Shown: positions 1 through 4,594 of the stretch, piece by piece | How positions within the stretch are numbered: the first letter of the stretch is position 1 | Layout: every line of letters begins with the position of its first letter | Assembly (NCBI GenBank): GCA_948829205.1 | Contig: CAQLOA010000018.1 | Location: forward strand, 1 to 14,894 | Length of the DNA stretch: 14,894 nucleotides | Direction: 5' to 3' | Origin: an uncultured Eggerthellaceae bacterium | GTDB lineage: Bacteria > Actinomycetota > Coriobacteriia > Coriobacteriales > Eggerthellaceae | The notes under the pieces: model-generated | What the model was told of the DNA's origin: nothing | The model's database searches: none | What the model saw: only the letters and a program-made list of their open reading frames with translations | Translations under genes and position numbers: made by a program

Positions 1-402
1 TACCTGGGCAGCAACCTGTACGTCAACACGTTCTCGGTTCGCGAGTACAACGCCGCCATCGAAGGCGGCCGCATGTCCATGATGGGCAAGACCACGTTCG
101 GGCTGCGCGACCGCATGCGCTACCGCTTCATGATGCAGCTGTTCGGGCTGCGCCTGGACAAGCGCCAGTTCGAGCGCGACTTCGGCATGTCCGTCGAGCG
201 CGGGCTGCCTGCCGAGATGGCGTTCATGCGCGCGTCCGGCGCCTTCGCCACCGACGACGCCGACGAGCTGACGCTGACGGCCAAGGGCCGCTACCTGGTG
301 GTCGTCATGATGCGCCAGTTCTTCATCGGGGTGAACCAGCTCCGCGACCAGGCCCGCGCCGCGCTCACCGGCGAGGAACGCGAGCTGATCTTCGGCTGCT
401 GA
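1..402 (+). CDS. Radical SAM coproporphyrinogen III oxidase-family protein, C-terminal part (5' truncated)
   Basis: The frame is open from the first base, so the gene starts outside the window; 133 residues and a TGA stop at 400-402 are visible. What remains resembles the C-terminal domain of HemN/HemW-like radical SAM proteins. The stretch with VNTFSVREYNAAIEGGR, then a run with LRDRMRYRFMMQLFGLRLD, then LTAKGRYLVVVMMRQFF, matches the usual layout of an arginine-rich helical segment followed by a winged-helix-like 'L-T-x-x-G-R' end. The catalytic radical SAM domain with its CxxxCxxC cluster would lie upstream and cannot be seen. Family members act in haem synthesis or haem insertion, or are uncharacterised homologues. 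The next gene begins four bases after the stop, so the two are probably cotranscribed. I am fairly sure of the superfamily and unsure of the exact enzyme. Confidence 0.6.
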   Translation, partial: YLGSNLYVNTFSVREYNAAIEGGRMSMMGKTTFGLRDRMRYRFMMQLFGLRLDKRQFERDFGMSVERGLPAEMAFMRASGAFATDDADELTLTAKGRYLVVVMMRQFFIGVNQLRDQARAALTGEERELIFGC

Positions 403-406
403 CGCC

Positions 407-856
407 GTGGGCGCGTTGGTCACAGCAGTCGCATTCCTGGCGCTGTTCGCGCTGCTCATGGCTGCGAGCGCGACCGACATCCGCAGCCGCACCATTCCCA
501 ACCGGCTGGTCTTGGCGGTGGCCGCCCTTTGGCTGCTGTGGCGTTGCGCCTACTTGGCGCTCGGATGCGCCCAGCTTTCCGACATCGCGGGCGACGTTCT
601 AGGCGCGCTGCTGTTCGGCGGCGGCCTGCTGGTTTTCGTGCTGGTGTCGGAACGCATGTCGGGGCATTTCATGATGGGCGGGGGAGACGTCAAGCTGCTT
701 GCCGCGGTGTCGCTTTTCCTGGGGCTGCGCCTGGCGCTCGTGGCGTTGCTTGCCGCCTGCGCGGTCAGTCTCGTATTCGCGGCCGCGCGCTCGAAGCGCG
801 GCATTCCGTTTGCGCCCTGCATCATGTGCGGCACGCTCGTCGCGCTGCTGGTCTAA
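407..856 (+). CDS. A24-family prepilin peptidase, catalytic domain only
   Basis: This 149-residue membrane protein has both aspartate motifs of type IV prepilin peptidases (family A24): D24 in TDIRSRTIPN near the end of the first membrane helix, and D94 in MMGGGDVK. These aspartates cut leader peptides from type IV pilins or pseudopilins at the cytoplasmic face. It lacks the N-terminal cysteine-rich methyltransferase domain of PilD, so it resembles the short CpaA/TadV/FlaK-like forms; about four to five hydrophobic helices are evident. The start is a GTG four bases after the upstream stop with no clear Shine-Dalgarno, which suggests translational coupling; an internal start is possible. No pilin, ATPase or secretion gene is visible nearby, so its substrate must be encoded elsewhere. 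The family call is confident and the biological role is open. Confidence 0.85.
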   Translation: MGALVTAVAFLALFALLMAASATDIRSRTIPNRLVLAVAALWLLWRCAYLALGCAQLSDIAGDVLGALLFGGGLLVFVLVSERMSGHFMMGGGDVKLLAAVSLFLGLRLALVALLAACAVSLVFAAARSKRGIPFAPCIMCGTLVALLV

Positions 857-866
857 TCCAAGCGGC

Positions 867-872
867 TATAAT
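867..872 (+). promoter_or_regulatory. Candidate -10 box for the cysteine synthase gene
   Basis: A perfect TATAAT lies 11 bases after the upstream stop codon and 46 bases before the TTG start at 918. I see no convincing -35 hexamer at 16-18 bp spacing, so this rests on the -10 match and its position alone. Confidence 0.45.
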
Positions 873-917
873 CTCCTGTGAGAAAACGAAGCCTATACGC
901 GAAGGCCAGGGGATGAA

Positions 918-1844
918 TTGATTTACGACAACGTGCTCGAGGCGCTTGGGCATACGCCGCTTGTGCGCCTGCAGCGTCTTACGGAACCCGACATGGCGCA
1001 GATCCTTGTGAAGTACGAGGGCGTGAACGTGGGCGGTTCGATAAAGACCCGCACCGCCGCCAAGATGATGGAAGAGGCCGAGGCCCGCGGCGACATAGGC
1101 CCGGGAAGCATAATCGTGGAGCCCACCAGCGGCAACCAAGGCATAGGCCTTGCCCTGGTCTGCGCCGTGAAGGGGTACGAGGCGCGCATCATCATGCCCG
1201 ACTCGGTGTCGGAGGAACGCCGCCTTCTCGTGGAGCATTACGGGGCAACCACGATAATCGTGCACGACGAGGGCGACATAGGGAAGGCCATCGACGAGTG
1301 CATCAACATCGCGAGGGAAATGGCCGCCGAAGACCCCCGCGTGTACGTGCCGCAGCAGTTCGAGAACATCGACAACCTGCGGGCTCACCGCAACCACACC
1401 GCGCTTGAAATCGCCGAGGACGCCGGGTGCCATATCCACGGGTTCGTCAGCGGCATCGGGACGGGCGGCACGATATCGGGCATCGGGCAGACGCTTAAGC
1501 GGCTGTATCCCGACATCGAGATATGGGCGGTCGAGCCCGAGAACGCCGCCATCCTTTCGGGCGGCGGAATAGGCAGCCATCTGCAGATGGGCATAGGCGA
1601 CGGGCTCATCCCCGCCATCCTCGACCAGGACATCTACGACGAGGTCATCGTCGTCAGCGACGAGGAGGCCTTGCAGACGGCCCGCGACCTGGCGAGCAAG
1701 GAAGGCCTGATGTGCGGCGTGTCATCGGGTACGAACGTGGCCGCCGCCAAGCGCCTCGCGAAGAAGCTGGGGCCGGGCAAGACGGTGGTCACGGTGCTCC
1801 CCGACACGGGCGAGCGTTACTTCTCAACACCTTTGTTCGGCTGA
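918..1844 (+). CDS. cysK: Cysteine synthase-family PLP enzyme (CysK-like)
   Basis: This 308-residue protein is a fold-type II PLP enzyme of the O-acetylserine sulfhydrylase group, which makes cysteine from an activated serine and sulfide in the cytoplasm. The N-terminus (MIYDNVLEALGHTPLVRL) is classic CysK. The PLP lysine should be K43 in GGSIKTR. The substrate loop reads PTSGNQGIG, the phosphate-binding loop GIGTGGTISG, and the end TGERYFSTPLF. Two details depart from textbook CysK: NQG replaces the usual NTG in the substrate loop, and KTR replaces KDR after the PLP lysine, so the donor substrate (O-acetylserine, O-phosphoserine or other) is uncertain. The TTG start is chosen because it restores the family N-terminus and has AGGGG five bases upstream. 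No serine acetyltransferase gene is nearby. It appears monocistronic, with TATAAT at 867 and a tRNA gene behind it. Confidence 0.88.
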   Translation: MIYDNVLEALGHTPLVRLQRLTEPDMAQILVKYEGVNVGGSIKTRTAAKMMEEAEARGDIGPGSIIVEPTSGNQGIGLALVCAVKGYEARIIMPDSVSEERRLLVEHYGATTIIVHDEGDIGKAIDECINIAREMAAEDPRVYVPQQFENIDNLRAHRNHTALEIAEDAGCHIHGFVSGIGTGGTISGIGQTLKRLYPDIEIWAVEPENAAILSGGGIGSHLQMGIGDGLIPAILDQDIYDEVIVVSDEEALQTARDLASKEGLMCGVSSGTNVAAAKRLAKKLGPGKTVVTVLPDTGERYFSTPLFG

Positions 1845-1875
1845 CGTGATTTCCTATCGTGCGCTGCCATGCGGC

Positions 1876-1897
1876 CTTGCAAATTGATTCTTGCAAG
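1876..1897. repeat. Inverted repeat overlapping the tRNA promoter -35 region
   Basis: CTTGCAA (1876-1882) and its exact reverse complement TTGCAAG (1891-1897) are separated by 8 bp, and the right arm contains the -35 hexamer TTGCAA. The right half is also the core of the palindrome TCTTGCAAGA (1889-1898). Its position over a promoter would suit an operator, but it could be chance. Confidence 0.3.
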
Positions 1898-1919
1898 AAC
1901 GAAGCGCTGCATTTACAAT
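1891..1919 (+). promoter_or_regulatory. Sigma-70-like promoter of tRNA-Phe
   Basis: TTGCAA (1891-1896) and TACAAT (1914-1919) are separated by 17 bp, which is ideal spacing. Transcription would begin near 1926, about 27 bases before the mature tRNA 5' end at 1953. This is the only promoter in the window with both boxes recognisable. Confidence 0.6.
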
Positions 1920-1929
1920 GTTTACTCAC

Positions 1930-1945
1930 GCCGAACGCGTTCGGC
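1930..1945. repeat. Perfect 16-bp palindrome in the tRNA 5' leader
   Basis: GCCGAACGCGTTCGGC reads the same on both strands and ends 7 bp before the tRNA. It lies between the predicted transcription start and the mature 5' end, so the precursor could form a hairpin just ahead of the RNase P site, or the DNA could bind a dimeric protein. Confidence 0.5.
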
Positions 1946-1952
1946 ATCATCC

Positions 1953-2028
1953 GGTCGGGTAGCTCAGTTGGTAGAGCAGCGGACTGAAAATCCGCGTGCC
2001 GAGGGTTCAAGTCCCCCTCCGACCACCA
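1953..2028 (+). tRNA. tRNA-Phe (anticodon GAA), CCA encoded
   Basis: The 76-nt sequence folds as a cloverleaf. Acceptor arm GGTCGGG pairs with TCCGACC (last pair G-T). The D arm is GCTC/GAGC with an AGTTGGTA loop. The anticodon stem GCGGA/TCCGC encloses CTGAAAA, giving anticodon GAA. The variable loop is GTGCC, and the T loop TTCAAGT sits in a GAGGG/CCCCC stem. Discriminator A and CCA (2026-2028) are genomically encoded. The T stem as written has one A-C mismatch (positions 50 and 64), which is unusual for a functional tRNA, but every other invariant feature is intact. Confidence 0.95.
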
Positions 2029-2035
2029 TGAATCA

Positions 2036-2069
2036 AAAAGCCTCCTTTTCAGGAGGCTTTTCTTTTGTT
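2036..2069 (+). terminator. Rho-independent terminator after tRNA-Phe
   Basis: AAAAGCCTCCT (2036-2046) and AGGAGGCTTTT (2051-2061) form a perfect 11-bp stem with a 4-nt TTTC loop, followed by a T-rich tract (TTTTCTTTTGTTT including the stem end). The A-tract on the left also makes it a plausible terminator on the other strand. The right arm contains AGGAGG, a perfect Shine-Dalgarno sequence 8 nt before an in-frame TTG at 2065 of the next gene; this is probably coincidental. Confidence 0.92.
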
Positions 2070-2091
2070 TGGCGCTCATTGCTATCATGGG

Positions 2092-4089
2092 ATGATGCTG
2101 ACCATGCGCATACATTCCATGTCTCGGCGCGACTGGGCCTTCCTTGTGGTGTTGTCTCTCGTCGTCGCGTTCTGCGGCGTGTTCGGAACGTCCTACGTGA
2201 TGGGGGAGGGCTATCCGTACTTCAAGCTGTGGGCGGAAGTCGTCCTTACGCTTCTCGCAACCGTCATCGTCGCAATCGCGCTCCTGTCCCTTGAAGCGCT
2301 TTTCTACCGTTACGCAAAAACCCCACATGCCGACGTAGGGGTCCAGGCAAGCGCGACATCCGTGGAGGGATGCGACAAAAGACCCGGCCTCTGTCACACG
2401 ATGGGGCCCGGGACGGAGAGGTGGAGGCGAGGTAAGCCAAAGGAGCCGAGAAATCCACTCGGCGAAGCCGAGTTAGTTCGAGGCGACGACGCGTCGAGCG
2501 AAACCTCTCCATCCCAGGCCCCGCTGCCCGACCAAAGCGAGCAAACCCGCGCCTCCGAAAGCCGCGTCCGCCGCATCTGCAACCGGCTGACACCTACGTG
2601 GTCGGTCCGCAGCATCGCGCTGTTCTCCGCCATCATGGCACTGCTGTGGCTGCCGTGGTTCGTCGCCAATTTTCCCGGAGGCACCTACTGGGACACCTAC
2701 TACCAGATGTACCAGGTGTACCCCGAAAACCATCCCATCGCCGTCATCCCCTGGGCCGAGATCTACGACCAGACGCTTACCGACGCTTGGCTGGTGGACC
2801 ATCATCCCGTGTTCACCACGCTGGTGTACGGCGCGTTCGCCATGGCGTCCGATGCGCTGACGGGCAACTGGATGGCGGGCGTCGCCGCCTTCTGCGTCAT
2901 CCAGGGGCTGCTGCACGTGGTGGCCTTCACGGCGGCGGTGGCCTACCTTCGACGGGTTGGCAGCCCCCCTTTGCTCAACTTCCTGGCGTTCGCCTACTTC
3001 GCGCTCGCGCCGTTCGTCTCCACCTGGGCCATGTGCATGGTGAAGGACAGCTTCTTCGGGCTGTTCTACGTTCCTTACTTCATGCTGGTGTTCGAAAGCA
3101 TTCGCACGCGTGGAGCATGTATGGAGCGGCCGCGCAACGTGGTGCTGTTCGCGCTTTGCGCGCTGGCGCTGTGCCTTACGAAGAAGACGGGCATATTCGT
3201 GGTGGTGGCCACGGCGGTGGTGGGAATCGCGGCGTTCCGCCGCACGAAGGCCGCCTGGGAATCATTCCTTGTTCAGGGCCTTCTTTCCGTCGTGGTCGTC
3301 ATGGTGCTGTTCCCGCTGGTCGTGTTTCCGGCGATGAACATCCAAGCCGGCGGCACCCAGGAGACGCTGGGGCCGCTGTTCCAGCAGACGGCGCGCTGCA
3401 TCCACGACCACCCGGACGACGTGACCCCCGAGGAAGAGGCCGCCATCCGCGGCGTGCTCGACTACGACAAGCTGGCCGACCAGTACCAGTTCGACTTCGA
3501 GGACTCGGTCAAGTACCGCTACAACCTGGACGCCACGCGCGCCGATTTGCTGCGCTACCTGCAGGCCTACGCGTCCATGGGGCTTCGGCACCCCGACTCC
3601 TACTTCGGCGCCGCCATGGCGCTGGCAGGCTTCTACGTGGCGCCCACCGCCCCCATCAACATACGCATGGTCACCGTCGACACCAAGATGGGCGACGACC
3701 AGCGCTACATGCTGTGGAACCCCGACGGGCTGGACTGGCTGCGAAACGGCCTCGATGACGCCTACAGCGCCGTTACCAAGACTCCTGGGCTTGACCTCCC
3801 GCTGTTGATCGCCCCCTACGCCTTCTGGCTGCCAGCGTTGCTTGCCTTCGTGGCCTTCCGCAACCGGCTGCGATGCTCCACGCTGTTCGCGCCCCCGCTC
3901 GTGTTGCTGGCGTTCTGCATAATCGCACCCGTCTACGACGCACGTTACGTCGTCCCCATCCTCGACGCAGCCCCGCTGTTCCTCTGCGCTGTCGTAATAT
4001 TGCTGAAGAATAGTACAATGATTGAACCGAACATACGGAGGAGCAATGTCCCACCAGAATCCGGAGCAATCCCAAGACATGCAAGGTAG
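2092..4089 (+). CDS. Large multi-pass membrane protein, DUF6020-like (possible GT-C-type glycosyltransferase fold)
   Basis: From the ATG at 2092 this is a 665-residue integral membrane protein. Two helices come first (around residues 15-35 and 47-72), then a hydrophilic linker (about 75-167), then a long multi-helix domain beginning with VRSIALFSAIMALLWLPWFV. Just after that helix come FPGGTYWDTYYQMY (from residue 194) and DHHP (from 236), extracytoplasmic loop motifs recalling DUF6020 and GT-C enzymes that use lipid-linked sugars. A large soluble loop follows mid-protein, and basic residues close the C-terminus. The function is not established. The start is uncertain: there is no Shine-Dalgarno before the ATGs at 2092, 2095, 2104 or 2119, and a TTG at 2065 has AGGAGG upstream but lies within the tRNA terminator. 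TATCAT at 2083-2088 could give a nearly leaderless message. The 3' end overlaps purE by 44 bp. Confidence 0.72.
   Translation: MMLTMRIHSMSRRDWAFLVVLSLVVAFCGVFGTSYVMGEGYPYFKLWAEVVLTLLATVIVAIALLSLEALFYRYAKTPHADVGVQASATSVEGCDKRPGLCHTMGPGTERWRRGKPKEPRNPLGEAELVRGDDASSETSPSQAPLPDQSEQTRASESRVRRICNRLTPTWSVRSIALFSAIMALLWLPWFVANFPGGTYWDTYYQMYQVYPENHPIAVIPWAEIYDQTLTDAWLVDHHPVFTTLVYGAFAMASDALTGNWMAGVAAFCVIQGLLHVVAFTAAVAYLRRVGSPPLLNFLAFAYFALAPFVSTWAMCMVKDSFFGLFYVPYFMLVFESIRTRGACMERPRNVVLFALCALALCLTKKTGIFVVVATAVVGIAAFRRTKAAWESFLVQGLLSVVVVMVLFPLVVFPAMNIQAGGTQETLGPLFQQTARCIHDHPDDVTPEEEAAIRGVLDYDKLADQYQFDFEDSVKYRYNLDATRADLLRYLQAYASMGLRHPDSYFGAAMALAGFYVAPTAPINIRMVTVDTKMGDDQRYMLWNPDGLDWLRNGLDDAYSAVTKTPGLDLPLLIAPYAFWLPALLAFVAFRNRLRCSTLFAPPLVLLAFCIIAPVYDARYVVPILDAAPLFLCAVVILLKNSTMIEPNIRRSNVPPESGAIPRHAR
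2316..2515. repeat. Inverted-repeat-rich segment coding in frame for the linker of the DUF6020-like protein
   Basis: Several perfect inverted repeats are packed into the part of the gene that encodes the low-complexity linker. ACCCC/GGGGT pairs 2320-2324 with 2338-2342; on the minus strand this hairpin is followed by TTTT, like a terminator. GGAGAGGT (2415-2422) pairs with ACCTCTCC (2503-2510). Inside that pair are a 7-bp stem with a GAA loop, ACTCGGC/GCCGAGT (2457-2473), and the palindrome CGACGCGTCG (2487-2496). The encoded stretch is hydrophilic, rich in G, E, S, R, P and D, and lies between two membrane helices. The nesting suggests an inserted palindromic element kept in frame. The boundaries are approximate, and the insertion itself is inferred, not shown. 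Confidence 0.45.
4014..4019 (+). promoter_or_regulatory. Candidate -10 box for purE-iorAB
   Basis: TACAAT lies inside the 3' end of the upstream gene, 27 bp before the purE ATG. The same hexamer precedes several other transcription units in this window. No good -35 is seen at normal spacing. Confidence 0.42.
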
Positions 4090-4594
4090 AAGCCCGCTCG
4101 TCGGGGTCATAATGGGCTCGAAGTCCGACATGCCGGTCATGGAGGCCTGCATGCAGCAGCTCGATGACTTCGGCATTCCCTACGAGGTGAAGATAGCCAG
4201 CGCCCACCGCACTCCAAACGTCGTTCACGAGTGGGCCGAATCCGCCGACATCCGCGGCATGCGCGTGATAATAGCCGCAGCGGGGAAGGCCGCGCACCTC
4301 GGCGGCGTCGTTGCGGCGTTCACCCCGCTTCCCGTCATCGCCGTCCCCATGAAGACGAGCGACCTCGGCGGCCTCGACTCGCTGCTTTCCATGGTGCAGA
4401 TGCCAAGCGGCGTTCCTGTGGCCACGGTGGCCATAAACGGCGCCAAGAACGCCGCCATCCTGGCCGCGCAGATAATCGGAGCGGGCACCCAGGAGGTCGT
4501 CTGCGACGAGAACTGCTGTGCTCCTGCCGACCCTGCGGCGCACAGCGCGCGCCAGTGCATAGTCGACATGAAGAGAGAAATGGCCGAAGCCTGA
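4046..4594 (+). CDS. purE: N5-carboxyaminoimidazole ribonucleotide mutase PurE (class I type)
   Basis: This 182-residue enzyme rearranges N5-CAIR to CAIR in de novo purine synthesis. GSKSD (24-28) and SAHRTP (52-57, with H54) are the phosphate-binding and active-site signatures, and TSDLGGLDSLLSMVQMPSGVPVATVAI is typical PurE core. The glycine-rich loop reads AAAGKAAHLGG, where Escherichia-type class I enzymes have AGAGGAAHLPG; as I recall the same variant occurs in clostridial and coriobacterial PurE. The ATG at 4046 is preferred over an in-frame TTG at 4022 because GGAGG (4037-4041) stands just before it. A C-terminal extension contains CDENCC and is longer than the usual ~165-residue protein. 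The gene overlaps the upstream ORF by 44 bp. Its TGA (4592-4594) shares one base with the iorA ATG, so the two are probably translationally coupled. Confidence 0.93.
   Translation: MSHQNPEQSQDMQGRSPLVGVIMGSKSDMPVMEACMQQLDDFGIPYEVKIASAHRTPNVVHEWAESADIRGMRVIIAAAGKAAHLGGVVAAFTPLPVIAVPMKTSDLGGLDSLLSMVQMPSGVPVATVAINGAKNAAILAAQIIGAGTQEVVCDENCCAPADPAAHSARQCIVDMKREMAEA

Noticed and set aside
1869..2294. Plus-strand frame running through tRNA-Phe and its terminator
   Set aside because: It is interrupted functionally by a clear tRNA and terminator and its translation is low-quality arginine/serine-rich sequence.
2598..3758. 386-codon plus-strand frame inside the DUF6020-like gene
   Set aside because: It is an Arg/Gly/His-rich shadow in another frame; the membrane-helix frame is the coherent one.
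4022..4045. TTG start 24 bp upstream of the chosen purE ATG
   Set aside because: It lies just after the -10 box and has no ribosome binding site, while ATG 4046 has GGAGG at proper spacing.
2036..4089. Integrated element using tRNA-Phe as attachment site
   Set aside because: There is no integrase, no repeated tRNA 3' end downstream within the window, and the following genes are chromosomal.
4231..4593. Upstream in-frame extension of iorA through purE
   Set aside because: The extension is an arginine/histidine-rich shadow of purE; family N-terminus and overlap with the purE stop fix the start at 4594.
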